The notes: a model not told the origin generated them from the letters alone. A DNA stretch of 45,577 nucleotides from an uncultured Eubacteriales bacterium (GCA_934728355.1 CAKVEA010000007.1:1-45577), one strand, 5' to 3'; counted from the stretch's first letter, positions 1-8,843 are shown. Numbers and translations: made by a program.

Positions 1-1497
1 CCAAAAATCATACCTTTAAAAATTGATATTGAAAAAATGAAATCTTTAGAAACTAAAGCTCCTGAAAAAAAGACTCCAGAAGTAATTCAAATTCCGATAC
101 TTCCAAAACTTAAACGTCTGAATGCTGACTATATTTTAGGTCGTATTGATTCAAATCCGGAAAAATACGATTATTATGCTCTTAACTGTCGATTCAATCT
201 TTGCCCTTATGAAACAGAAGTTGGATATTTTATTTCTGAATTAAACTCAGTCATGCGTGATATTTTTATTATTGATAATGATGTTTTATTCCGTAGTCAA
301 AATGATAAAGGAGAACGTGGTTTATTTCTTAGAAGTAGAAAAGGGACTCGTAAACCAAACATTATTATAAATAGTTATAAGTTGTATAATAGTCCTGATT
401 GGTGGGGTTCACAAGTTTATAAAAAAAATGACCCAGAAGGTATGGATGTATTGACTTGTAGAACATTTATTAACTTAAAAAATGGTGTAGTAATAACATT
501 TAGACTTTTTGATGATTATCAAATTAATCGTATAGAAAGTATTGGATCTCTCGAAGCATTTAATGTTGAGGCCTTAAAAAATACTAATTTTGAAAGAGCC
601 ACCAGTTTTAATGTACCAGAAGATGAATTGGGTTTTAGTGGTGTCGGTATAGTAGGAAGACCAACAGCTATGTCAGTTGTTGGCATGTTCGAGACGTTAG
701 CAACAAAAGCAGGCTATAGTAGTGAATACCTCAGAACTATCCGTACTAAATACTGTGGAAGAGAATATCTTAATGCTATAAGTCGTCCAGCATACATCGA
801 AGAACAAGGACAAGTACAAGGACAAGTACAAGGACAAGGACAAGTACAAGTACAAGGACAAGTACAAGTGCAAGGACAAGTGCAAGGACAAGTACAAGGA
901 CAAGTACAAAGACAAGTACAAAGACAAGTACAAAGACAAGTACAAAGACAAGTACAAAGACAAGTACAAAGACAAAGACAAGAACAAGATCCAAATGAAA
1001 CTGATAGAGAAGAAGAATTTCAAAATGGAGATCTTACAGTCACTCCGATAAGATGCAAGTTCTTTGTATATCCCGGTGAAAACCCAGAAGAAATTGTTAA
1101 TAAGCTAAACAAGTACCGTAACGTTTTTTGTAACATGACACGCAGTAGATTTGTAAATATCTGTGGTTATTATCAAAAAAATAGATTATATATTGAAAGT
1201 GGAAGAGGTCGTAATTTTAGATTTCGCATTGATCATAATTTTCACGATTATGTGACAAGAAATCCGTTATGCCGTTGGAGCTACAGTACAAATGAAGCAT
1301 ATGATGCATCAGGAAAGAGAGTTCGATACGAAGAGTATATTAACCTTTCAGAGGGGATTGTTATAGTATATAAAGAAAACAGTAGTGGAATACGCCAGCT
1401 GTACGGAATGGGATCAATTTCAGGATATTTTAAGGATACTCTCAGTTATTGTGATAATCAAGAACAATTCCTTTATAACCTGACACCTAACAAATAA
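1..1497 (+). CDS. Unrecognised two-domain protein with Gln-rich repeat linker (5' partial)
   Basis: I do not recognise this protein. The frame stays open to the left edge of the window and the first Met (37) has no ribosome binding site, so the start probably lies outside. Residues below are counted from Met37. An N-terminal domain (about 45-180) and a C-terminal domain (about 335-475) look like diverged copies of each other. Both begin with C-K/R-F and both end with a segment of the type INL-x2-G-V/I-V-I, later I-G-S-L/I-x2-F. They are joined by a low-complexity linker, residues 257-317, made of QVQG then QVQR repeats. There is no signal peptide or membrane span in the visible part. A hairpin terminator follows at 1567. 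The frame is surely coding; the function is unknown. Confidence 0.8.
   Translation, partial: PKIIPLKIDIEKMKSLETKAPEKKTPEVIQIPILPKLKRLNADYILGRIDSNPEKYDYYALNCRFNLCPYETEVGYFISELNSVMRDIFIIDNDVLFRSQNDKGERGLFLRSRKGTRKPNIIINSYKLYNSPDWWGSQVYKKNDPEGMDVLTCRTFINLKNGVVITFRLFDDYQINRIESIGSLEAFNVEALKNTNFERATSFNVPEDELGFSGVGIVGRPTAMSVVGMFETLATKAGYSSEYLRTIRTKYCGREYLNAISRPAYIEEQGQVQGQVQGQGQVQVQGQVQVQGQVQGQVQGQVQRQVQRQVQRQVQRQVQRQVQRQRQEQDPNETDREEEFQNGDLTVTPIRCKFFVYPGENPEEIVNKLNKYRNVFCNMTRSRFVNICGYYQKNRLYIESGRGRNFRFRIDHNFHDYVTRNPLCRWSYSTNEAYDASGKRVRYEEYINLSEGIVIVYKENSSGIRQLYGMGSISGYFKDTLSYCDNQEQFLYNLTPNK
804..988 (+). repeat. Tandem 12-bp repeats coding for the QVQG/QVQR linker
   Basis: This tract is built from CAAGGACAAGTA and CAAAGACAAGTA units plus 6-bp part-units. 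Five exact copies of CAAAGACAAGTA run from 907 to 966. The unit is a multiple of three, so copy-number change would lengthen or shorten the linker without shifting the frame. Long open frames on the opposite strand here are a by-product of the repeat. Confidence 0.95.
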
Positions 1498-1566
1498 CTA
1501 AATCGCTATCTTTACAACTTCGTAGCTTAAGTTTCTAACAACTTGAATTTGTTATCAATAAGTAAG

Positions 1567-1598
1567 AAATGCTGCCTATACAAAGGCAGCATTTTTAA
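1567..1598 (+). terminator. Rho-independent terminator after the Gln-linker gene
   Basis: AATGCTGCC (1568-1576) pairs with GGCAGCATT (1585-1593) around an 8-nt loop and is followed by a T run. A second hairpin, TGCCACC/GGTGGTA at 1645-1669, follows and may be a back-up structure. Confidence 0.8.
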
Positions 1599-1762
1599 AT
1601 TAAAAATTTAAAAACTTATAAAAATGAACTAATTTATATTATAAATGCCACCTTTTGTTAGGTGGTATCAATATTTTTTAAAATGCTACTAATAAAAAAT
1701 CTATAGAATATTTCACAAATTATTTCACAAACTATAATTAAAAATGTATAGGAGTGATTATT

Positions 1763-2473
1763 TTGTATGAAAGTATTTCAAATGCAGCAATTCATTCTGT
1801 TATTTCAGTAATTATTCTTTTTATTTTTACACGTATGGCAGGTAAAAAACAAATATCACAGCTTAGTTTTTTCCATTATGTTATAGGAATATCCATTGGA
1901 TCGATTGCAGCTGCCTTTGCTGTGGATTTAGATATAGATTTTCCTGAATTTATAACAAGTGTTATAATATATGGTATTTTCCCACTTATACTTTCATTTA
2001 TAAGTATTAAAAGTCAAATTGGAAGAAAAATTCTTAACGGTGCTCCAACTTTGCTTATCCAAGACGGAAAAATAATAGAAAAAAATTTAAAAAAGACAAA
2101 AATTAATATCAATGAACTTTTGGAAGAATGTAGATTAAAAAATGCTTTTAATATATCTGAAGTAGAATTCGCTATACTTGAGACAAATGGTGAAGTAAGT
2201 GTTCAAATGAAACCTGAAAATTTACCGCTCACACCAAAAGATGTTAAAGTTCCCACAAAATATAAAGGTATATGTTCAAATATGATAATAGATGGTGTAA
2301 TAATTGAAGAAAATTTAAAAGTAATGAATAAAAAAGTTGATTGGTTAAAAAAGGAGCTTGAAAAGAAAGAAATAAAAAGTGAAAAAGACGTCCTACTGGC
2401 TTTTATAGATAACTCAGATAAACTTTATGTTTATAAGAAAAATGAACATCCTAAAGTCACACCTACTGTTTAA
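1763..2473 (+). CDS. DUF421 (YetF-type) membrane protein
   Basis: This is a 236-residue protein of the DUF421 family, a group of small membrane proteins common in Firmicutes and often linked to spores or stress, with no established biochemical role. Three hydrophobic segments fill the first 85 residues, followed by a cytosolic domain. Family hallmarks are visible: GKKQISQL after the first helix, the glycine-rich second helix IGISIGSIAAAF, and the soluble-domain signature with G-A-P-T-LLIQDGKI and EVEFAILETNGEVSV. The TTG at 1763 is the likely start because AGGAGTG lies 6-8 bases upstream, whereas an in-frame GTG at 1754 overlaps that site. The gene stands alone and ends at a strong terminator. 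A -10-like TATAAT lies at 1733. Confidence 0.85.
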   Translation: MYESISNAAIHSVISVIILFIFTRMAGKKQISQLSFFHYVIGISIGSIAAAFAVDLDIDFPEFITSVIIYGIFPLILSFISIKSQIGRKILNGAPTLLIQDGKIIEKNLKKTKININELLEECRLKNAFNISEVEFAILETNGEVSVQMKPENLPLTPKDVKVPTKYKGICSNMIIDGVIIEENLKVMNKKVDWLKKELEKKEIKSEKDVLLAFIDNSDKLYVYKKNEHPKVTPTV

Positions 2474-2496
2474 TCTATCCTACTTTTTTCATAATA

Positions 2497-2529
2497 AAAA
2501 ACTGACAGATTTATACTGTCAGTTTTTTG
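2497..2529 (+). terminator. Rho-independent terminator after the DUF421 gene
   Basis: AAACTGACAG (2499-2508) pairs with CTGTCAGTTT (2516-2525) around a 7-base loop and runs into TTTTTTG. The following stretch to 2716 holds no gene that I can see. Confidence 0.9.
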
Positions 2530-2715
2530 TACAATTATAAATACTTTATGAAGCATATTGAAAATTTGAAAACATAAATCTAAAAATAAATACAAACAAC
2601 GTTGATAATTTCTTACAGATAAAGTTAACTTACTTCAAGTTTAATCTTCCAATTTACAACTTAGTAACTTAATTATAACAGCCTACAAACTACAATAAGT
2701 ATTAAATTAAAAAAC

Positions 2716-2746
2716 AAAAAATGCATTGCCTAGGCAACACATTTTA
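2716..2746 (-). terminator. Terminator of the tRNA-Leu transcript
   Basis: The palindrome TTGCCTAGGCAA (2726-2737) is flanked by AAAATG and CATTTT and followed on the minus strand by a T run, about 60 bases beyond the tRNA end. Confidence 0.65.
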
Positions 2747-2803
2747 TTCTAAAAACATAAACAGTCACAAAAAACAACCATACTATCTACAACCTAACCA
2801 ACA

Positions 2804-2890
2804 TGGTACCGCTGGCCGGACTTGAACCGGCACGGTATCGCTACCGAGGGATTTTAAGTCCCTTGTGTCTACCTATTCCACCACAGCGGC
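2804..2890 (-). tRNA. tRNA-Leu (anticodon UAA)
   Basis: The minus strand reads as an 87-nt class II tRNA with encoded CCA. The seven-base acceptor stem GCCGCTG/CAGCGGT closes with one G-U pair. The anticodon loop CTTAAAA holds UAA. There is a long variable arm and a T loop GTTCAAGTC. It is transcribed alone from a consensus promoter just upstream. Confidence 0.97.
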
Positions 2891-2914
2891 ATACAACCAT
2901 TACCACTGTGGCAT

Positions 2915-2943
2915 ATTATATTACATAATAAAATAAATGTCAA
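2915..2943 (-). promoter_or_regulatory. Consensus sigma-A promoter of tRNA-Leu
   Basis: On the minus strand TTGACA (2938-2943) is separated by exactly 17 bases from TATAAT (2915-2920). The tRNA starts 25 bases past the -10 box. Confidence 0.9.
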
Positions 2944-2962
2944 CTATAAATTTCAAATTTTT

Positions 2963-5197
2963 TTATTTAATTTTTTCAAACCATTCCTTTATTTCATTTC
3001 CTTCGACGGTTTGGCCTTTAAAATCTTTATGATTTATATAGTCTTTCAAGTTCGAAACTTTTAAATTTTCACTAATAGATTTTATTAGTTCCTTTTCTTT
3101 TGCTGTATCTTCTGCAACGGTTCCTTCTCCAAGCAACAAGTCTACGAGTTCTTCTTCTCCTCTTTGGATATCTGTAGCTTCAAATTTAGCATATTTTTTT
3201 ATAAGCTCAATTATATCTTCCTTCTTATAATTTCCGGATTTAATACTGTTTCCTATTTCTTCTTTAATTCTTTTCTTTGCTGAATAATTGTTTCTGTTTA
3301 AAAATTCTTTGCCTTTAGTGCTGTTGTGACCTACTTCTTTATATTTAGATTTAAATCTCTTTTTAGGAACTTTTTTTAGAGCCTCTTCTTCTGTTTTACA
3401 TGAGGCAATTTGAGTTACCTCTTGTATTAATTTATATAAATATATACCCGAACGCAAACCGGATGTTTTATCTGTTTTATCAGTTTCCCATTCTTTTTTG
3501 TATTTTCCTTTAAGTATATTATTTAAATTTTCTAAAATTTCTACATAAAGCTTTCTTTCCTTCCAATATTCCAAATATACATGAGTATATGTTCCTCCAG
3601 TCGATCGACTTTCACCTATTCTGCTATATCTTCTGAAATATCTTTCTTCTTCTTTTAAATCCGCTTCGCCTTTAGTGGCTTTAATCATATTTTTAAAAGT
3701 GTTTGGCATATTTTGAATTTCTGTTTTTGTTGCACCTGATTCATCTGGATAATTTCCAGATTCATAAAATTTTTTATAAATTCTAGGATATTTATGTTCC
3801 AGTTCTTGTTCTGCTTTATTTATAGCTTCCATATAAGATTTTACCATGGCTTCATACTCAGAATGTAAGCTTTGAGCATCTTTTGCTGTTTTTTCCTGTA
3901 AATCTTTTGCATTTTTAAATTCTTGATCACCTATTTTTATTGGTTTGGTTGGAGAAATGCTTTGTCTTATGGAATTTAATCCTTTTTTTATTGTTAATCT
4001 TTCTTTGCTATCTTTTTTCTCTTCAGGTTTCATTCTTTCCTTACTGTCTTTCTCAAGTTCTGTTTTTTTGTATTCAGAATTAAACCTATTTTTCGGAACT
4101 TCTTTAAAAGCTTCTTCTTCTGTTTTACATGAAGCAACTTTAGTTAACTCTTGTATCAATTTATAAAGCTTTATAGCCGAACTAAAAATATCGGTTTTTG
4201 CATTATTTTTTAAACTGTCGTCTATATTGCCTTCATATATATCATTTAAACCTTTCAAGTTAGATACATGTCCTTCTCTTTCTTTCCAGTAACCTATACA
4301 TGCATCTACATTGTTGATTATTACTTTATGCTCACCATTAATGATATAATTTCTAAAGTTCTCTTTTTCTGAATCTTCTTTCTTAGTATACTTCAGAATA
4401 ATTTTTAGAGACTTACACATATTAACAAAAAAATTTTTATTATCTTCAATTTCAGATTGGTATTCGTAGTTACAGTAACATCTTTCGTAAACTTCAGGAA
4501 ATTTAGTTTTTATTTTTTCAGTTAGATTTTTTATACTTACTGTAAATTTATCTGAAATTTCCTTATATTTAGAAATCAAATCTTCAACGTCTTTGGCTGT
4601 TTTCTGTCGCAAATCTTTTGCACTTTTAAACTCTTGATCTCCTATTTTTATAATATTGCTCGAAGAAGTACTTTTGCGAATGGAACTTAATCCTTCTTTA
4701 ATTTTAAGTTTTTTTTCAAGTTTTCCTTTAGATTTTTTATTCTCCATCGATTTTAAATCTTTTTCCTCGTCATCTTCTTTATGCTTTAAATTATATTTTC
4801 TTAAAACATAAAACACAATAGAATTCGCTGTAATACTACCGCCATCAAAAATTCCGTCTTGTTTCTTAGCTTCTTTAAAACTATCAATTATTTTATTGGA
4901 TGTAACATAATCTGTTTCAATAATATCTAAAAAATTTTTGTATACAGTTTCATCTGTAAAAGTGGGATTTATTTGTGATTTACGAATTTCTTCTCTTAAT
5001 TTCTTAAGTGTATCCGAACAAAAATCACCATACTCTAATTCTTTTTCTTTGTCTTTAACTGCAATTTCTTTAACATTTTTAAGGAAATCTTTTGCTGTTT
5101 TGCAAGTCTTTCCATTTATTTTAAAATATTTTCCTGATTTTTTAATCTTAATTTTATTTTTCAGTTTATCTAATGTACTCTTTATATTGAATTTCAT
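2963..5197 (-). CDS. Unrecognised 744-residue protein with internal repeats
   Basis: I do not recognise this charged, Lys/Glu-rich protein; it has no signal peptide or membrane span. A segment with the pattern I-K-I-G-D-Q-E-F-K-x-AKDL occurs near residues 182 and 419, and a shorter relative (FKINGKTCKTAKDF) near residue 26. Each long copy runs on for about 200 residues through YWKER and Y-KLIQE-T to CKTEEEA-K-VPK-RF-S-YK, near residues 357 and 600. The protein is therefore two long repeats, about 240 residues apart, behind a partial third. AGGAGG lies 8 bases before the ATG and overlaps the stop of the 5210-5707 gene, so the two are translationally coupled. A structural or secreted host-interaction role is possible, but nothing shows it. 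Confidence 0.85.
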   Translation of the reverse strand: MKFNIKSTLDKLKNKIKIKKSGKYFKINGKTCKTAKDFLKNVKEIAVKDKEKELEYGDFCSDTLKKLREEIRKSQINPTFTDETVYKNFLDIIETDYVTSNKIIDSFKEAKKQDGIFDGGSITANSIVFYVLRKYNLKHKEDDEEKDLKSMENKKSKGKLEKKLKIKEGLSSIRKSTSSSNIIKIGDQEFKSAKDLRQKTAKDVEDLISKYKEISDKFTVSIKNLTEKIKTKFPEVYERCYCNYEYQSEIEDNKNFFVNMCKSLKIILKYTKKEDSEKENFRNYIINGEHKVIINNVDACIGYWKEREGHVSNLKGLNDIYEGNIDDSLKNNAKTDIFSSAIKLYKLIQELTKVASCKTEEEAFKEVPKNRFNSEYKKTELEKDSKERMKPEEKKDSKERLTIKKGLNSIRQSISPTKPIKIGDQEFKNAKDLQEKTAKDAQSLHSEYEAMVKSYMEAINKAEQELEHKYPRIYKKFYESGNYPDESGATKTEIQNMPNTFKNMIKATKGEADLKEEERYFRRYSRIGESRSTGGTYTHVYLEYWKERKLYVEILENLNNILKGKYKKEWETDKTDKTSGLRSGIYLYKLIQEVTQIASCKTEEEALKKVPKKRFKSKYKEVGHNSTKGKEFLNRNNYSAKKRIKEEIGNSIKSGNYKKEDIIELIKKYAKFEATDIQRGEEELVDLLLGEGTVAEDTAKEKELIKSISENLKVSNLKDYINHKDFKGQTVEGNEIKEWFEKIK

Positions 5198-5209
5198 ATA
5201 ACTATCCTC

Positions 5210-5707
5210 CTAATTGAAGTTATATCCACTTGATTTTAGTATATCCAAAGTATTATCATTTCCAAAATTCAAATAATTTTGTTTAGTATTCCTTTCAAAT
5301 TCCCTTGCATATTCTTCATCAACACTGGATTGTTTTCTTATTTCAAGTACCAAATTTTCAATACTACCCTCTTCGAAATTTCCGTTAAGTAAAGAATCGC
5401 TAAGATACTTCTCTGAGGATTTCCTGAAAGATTTTGCAATACTTGCACATTCAAATCCTCCAAAATGAGATTCAATGTTTCCTTTGGCTCTGCAATTCAT
5501 AATCATTGGCAAATCTTTTATATTTTGCAAAAATTCATTGTATGACATTTTAAGTTCCAGTAAAAATTCGGTAAATCTCCTTTCTTTGGATTTTTCAGAT
5601 TCTGAATCTTTAAATTCTTCAAGTGAAGTAAAAAGTTCTTCTATTAACCTTTTATCCCATAATCTTCGCCCTTTTTTTATAAAAGAATCATCTACAAAGT
5701 AATTCAT
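5210..5707 (-). CDS. Unrecognised 165-residue protein
   Basis: I do not recognise this soluble, charged protein (MNYFVDDSFIKKGRRLWDKR at the N terminus). It is mostly predicted helix by eye, has two Cys near the middle, and has no signal peptide or membrane span. GGAGG stands about 12 bases before the ATG. It begins 29 bases after the solute-binding lipoprotein gene, and its stop codon is embedded in the ribosome binding site of the 744-residue repeat protein, so the three genes look like one transcription unit. A partner or chaperone of the downstream protein is a guess from that coupling alone. Confidence 0.8.
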   Translation of the reverse strand: MNYFVDDSFIKKGRRLWDKRLIEELFTSLEEFKDSESEKSKERRFTEFLLELKMSYNEFLQNIKDLPMIMNCRAKGNIESHFGGFECASIAKSFRKSSEKYLSDSLLNGNFEEGSIENLVLEIRKQSSVDEEYAREFERNTKQNYLNFGNDNTLDILKSSGYNFN

Positions 5708-5736
5708 CTAAACTCACATCCTCCGATTTCTTATAC

Positions 5737-7245
5737 TTAATTACTTTTTAATTTCTTCCATTCATCTATTGCATACTTAGAAGTATTTTCATAATCTTCA
5801 TAACTCCAATATGGCTTATTCAAAAGTGAATTTATAACATATTTTCCTACAACATCATTAGCCCAGGATGTAGGTGTTCCCGAAAAAATAGGAGGTAAAA
5901 ATTTATTTTCTTTAACATATTCAATCATCGAGCGTTCAAGTGGATTGTCGAGTATACTTCCGTCATCAATATTGTAAGGAACATATCCAAACTCAGAAAC
6001 TATATACTTTTTTGCCAAATCTGAAGAAGCATACCACACTAAAAAATCTTGAGCTGCTTTTTTTTCGTGGTCTGTAGATCTAGAATTTATACAAAAATAT
6101 CTGGGGACATTTATTCCTAATGATTTATTTAAATTTTTATTCAAACTCTTTCCTGAGGAATCTAAATCATAATCGGTAATAGGAACTTTAAAAGGTATAA
6201 AAATACACCTTTTAGCCGCTAAGGAATCAAATATACTTATATTTTCATAATCTTTAGTAGTAGCTATCAAAAAAACAGATTTTCCTTTAACAAAATTTTT
6301 AATCGATTGAGAAGTGCTGTTTTTTGATGTGCTTATAAGCTCGGATCCTCTGTTTAATTTAGATGATTCACCCGCAACATTTGAAGATATAAGATCCAAA
6401 AGTTCTACATACTTAGAAATAGGATTTTCAAGACTGTTTATTTCATCTTCATTTGCATTATAAGCATCTGAAGGTAGTGAAAATATTGATGCAAGAATAG
6501 GATTCATGATATAAGATCCGAAAATTTTTGAGTTTGAACCCGAAAAAGAAAATACTCCCTTTAAATTTTTACTGAGTCCTTTTCCTGCTTCTAAAAAGGT
6601 ATAGTCTTTTTCATTCAACTTAAACTCTGAAATTGCACCGCTTGAAATATATGAATTTAAAGCTTCAACAAAATAATTGAATTCTTCATAAGAACAAGCT
6701 TTTAAATCATTAATTACTTTTCTGTATTTATCACCACCAAAAAGTGAAGAAAGCATTTTAGGATCAACTACAAATCCATATCCTTCAAGTGTAGTCGGTA
6801 CTCCAAAACTATCCGAAGAATTTGAGCTAAGTCTTATACCCTCCGGAATAGTATTAACCATTTCTTTAAATGAATCTTCAGTTGCATTATTAAAATCCCA
6901 TATATTCTCAGATTGCTGTGAAAGCTTAAGTTCATCTATTGAATTCAGAGTAAAAATGCTCGGAGGATATTCTGAATTAATAAATGATTCTAAGTTTGAA
7001 TAAGTACTTTCTTCTTCCGAAGGAGTAACTGTTCTGATAATAACACCTGTCTTTTTAGTGTATTCATCACACATTTCACGAAAAGCCTTCCCAATAGACG
7101 TGTCGGAATTATAAATAAAAATGTCATAATCCTTATTTGAAGAAAGTTGTTTTTTTGAATTGTCTTCTTGATTTTTTGCACAACCGGAAAGAAAAATCAT
7201 GCTAAAGCTAAGTAGCAAGGACAAGTGTTTAGAATATTTTTTCAA
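5737..7245 (-). CDS. Extracellular solute-binding lipoprotein (family 1 type)
   Basis: This 502-residue lipoprotein has a lysine-rich N terminus, a hydrophobic core and the lipobox LSGC with the acylated Cys at residue 22. The mature part resembles family 1 ABC solute-binding proteins: an early strand DIFIYNSDTSIG, then FREMCDEYTKKTGV, and a late aromatic-rich region. Such proteins bind sugars or oligosaccharides outside the membrane and deliver them to an ABC permease. No permease or ATPase gene is nearby, so it is either an orphan served by a distant transporter or a sensor. The start is TTG, supported by GGGGATGG upstream; no ATG fits. It leads an operon with two unrecognised genes, which is unusual for this family. 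Confidence 0.8.
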   Translation of the reverse strand: MKKYSKHLSLLLSFSMIFLSGCAKNQEDNSKKQLSSNKDYDIFIYNSDTSIGKAFREMCDEYTKKTGVIIRTVTPSEEESTYSNLESFINSEYPPSIFTLNSIDELKLSQQSENIWDFNNATEDSFKEMVNTIPEGIRLSSNSSDSFGVPTTLEGYGFVVDPKMLSSLFGGDKYRKVINDLKACSYEEFNYFVEALNSYISSGAISEFKLNEKDYTFLEAGKGLSKNLKGVFSFSGSNSKIFGSYIMNPILASIFSLPSDAYNANEDEINSLENPISKYVELLDLISSNVAGESSKLNRGSELISTSKNSTSQSIKNFVKGKSVFLIATTKDYENISIFDSLAAKRCIFIPFKVPITDYDLDSSGKSLNKNLNKSLGINVPRYFCINSRSTDHEKKAAQDFLVWYASSDLAKKYIVSEFGYVPYNIDDGSILDNPLERSMIEYVKENKFLPPIFSGTPTSWANDVVGKYVINSLLNKPYWSYEDYENTSKYAIDEWKKLKSN

Positions 7246-7412
7246 AAAACCATCCCCAAAAATAAAATTCTTTGCACAAAAATAAGTATATACTACAGAA
7301 TTATATATTAATTATTTATATAAATCAATAGCATATAAAAAATTTTTTTATTTTTTATGTTCTAGCTGTGCTTTTGTTACCATATTCATCTATAAAGGAT
7401 GTGAGGACAAGT

Positions 7413-8384
7413 ATGGAAAGTCAAAATAAATCATTTTGCGAATTAATAAATATTTTTCCAGAAAAAATAAAAAGTTTTATTTTCAATCTTCCAAATGAAA
7501 TTAAAACTAAAATTGAAGAAATACGAATAAGAATAGGAACTTATTCATGTGTTATATACGAAAAAAAAATTATTCCTATTAAAATAGCAATTACAAGAAA
7601 CGATTTAGATGAAATATTTAAAAATCTTTGTAAAAATTCATTTTACAGTTTTCAAGAAGAATTAAAACAAGGTTTTATAACTTTCAAAGGCGGGCACCGC
7701 ATTGGAATCGCTTCTTCAGTCACATATGAAAATGGAATTATTACCGGAATTAAAGATATAACCTCTTTTAACATTCGTATTTGTAAAGAATTCAAAGGTT
7801 GCAGCGATGAAATATTTAATATTATAAAAGAAAAACCACAAAGTATTTTAATCGCAGGAGCTCCTTCAAGCGGCAAAACAACATTACTTCGAGATCTTGC
7901 CAGAACAATTTCGAAAAATAAAAAAGTTACAATTATAGACGAAAGGTATGAAATAGCAGCATGCTTTGACGGAGAGCAAAATATGGATATAGGCTTAAGC
8001 GATGTTATCTCAGGCATACCTAAACATATCGGAATATTAAGAGCTATAAGATGTCTGTCCCCCGAGGTAATAATATGCGATGAAATCGGAGATATAAATG
8101 AATCAAAACTAATAAAGCAGGCTCTAAACTCAGGAGTGAAAATAATAGCAAGTGTTCATGCAGAAAGTGAAGATGAAATACTGAAAAAGCCTCAAATAAA
8201 CAATATTTTAAGCACAAAAGCTTTCGAAAAAATCATTATTTTAGATTCTTTAAATGTAGGAAAAATATATAAAGTTATGGAGGTAAATAAAATACTAAAT
8301 GATAATAATAAAAATTTCAGGGATTATTTTTTTGATTCTTTCAGGAATTTTATCGGGGATATTTATTTCACATCGAAACCTTAA
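7413..8384 (+). CDS. spoIIIAA: Stage III sporulation protein AA (ATPase)
   Basis: SpoIIIAA is the cytoplasmic secretion-type ATPase of the SpoIIIA-SpoIIQ channel that links mother cell and forespore during engulfment. The Walker A motif AGAPSSGKTT lies at residues 148-157 and a Walker B-like VIICDEIGD near 219, with TIIDERYEIA between. An in-frame GTG lies at 7368, but the ATG at 7413 is chosen because GTGAGG stands 6 bases ahead. The C terminus runs about 28 codons into spoIIIAB in another frame, longer than usual. It is first in the eight-gene operon. Expression under sigma-E is expected from the family; a CATATAAAA at 7332 could be part of such a promoter, but I cannot make a firm match. 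Confidence 0.95.
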   Translation: MESQNKSFCELINIFPEKIKSFIFNLPNEIKTKIEEIRIRIGTYSCVIYEKKIIPIKIAITRNDLDEIFKNLCKNSFYSFQEELKQGFITFKGGHRIGIASSVTYENGIITGIKDITSFNIRICKEFKGCSDEIFNIIKEKPQSILIAGAPSSGKTTLLRDLARTISKNKKVTIIDERYEIAACFDGEQNMDIGLSDVISGIPKHIGILRAIRCLSPEVIICDEIGDINESKLIKQALNSGVKIIASVHAESEDEILKKPQINNILSTKAFEKIIILDSLNVGKIYKVMEVNKILNDNNKNFRDYFFDSFRNFIGDIYFTSKP

Positions 8385-8808
8385 TCACATATATTTTTTA
8401 GAGGAGTATATATCTTTTCTTTCAAATTTTAAAACTGAAATAAAATATACTCAAAAACCTATAATAAATATCCTTAAAAACTATGAAAAAGAAAAATATT
8501 TATTTCCACTTATTCAAAATTGTATTTGTTTAATGCAAAAGACAGATTTCAAAACTTCATGGGAACAAACCTTTTCGGGACTTTATAAAATTTACGGAAT
8601 TACTCCAAGAGAAGAATACATAATAAAAAACTTTGCCTCCAAAGTCGGTACTTCAGACATACAAAGTCAAATTAATTATTTCAATTATAATATTTCACTA
8701 ATAAAACCATATTTAGAAAAATTACTTGAAAATAAATCTAAAAACCAAAAGCTTCCTATAATTCTTGGAATATGTGCAAGCTTAATAATCTCTATAATTT
8801 TAATATAA
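8299..8808 (+). CDS. spoIIIAB: Stage III sporulation protein AB
   Basis: This 169-residue membrane protein matches SpoIIIAB in size and plan: an N-terminal helix (MIIIKISGIIFLILSG), a cytosolic helical region with EEYISFLSNFKTEIKYTQKP, and a C-terminal helix. The family is related to type II secretion GspF and is required for the mother-cell channel. It starts inside spoIIIAA, overlapping it by 86 bases. GGAGGT lies about 13 bases ahead of the ATG, a rather long gap, so translation may depend on coupling. Confidence 0.92.
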   Translation: MIIIKISGIIFLILSGILSGIFISHRNLNHIYFLEEYISFLSNFKTEIKYTQKPIINILKNYEKEKYLFPLIQNCICLMQKTDFKTSWEQTFSGLYKIYGITPREEYIIKNFASKVGTSDIQSQINYFNYNISLIKPYLEKLLENKSKNQKLPIILGICASLIISIILI

Positions 8809-8843
8809 CTTTTGAAAGTTAATAAGCAGAAAGGACGTTATTG

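Noticed and set aside
804..988. CRISPR-like array
   Set aside because: The units are 12 bp with no spacers and lie within a coding frame.
697..1023. Open frames on the minus strand rich in Leu/Ser/Tyr or Val/Leu
   Set aside because: They are produced by the 12-bp repeat read on the other strand; there is no ribosome binding site, and the plus frame codes for a protein with clear domains on both sides.
7368..7412. Extended N terminus of SpoIIIAA from GTG 7368
   Set aside because: The ribosome binding site lies directly ahead of ATG 7413, and the added residues are unlike the family.
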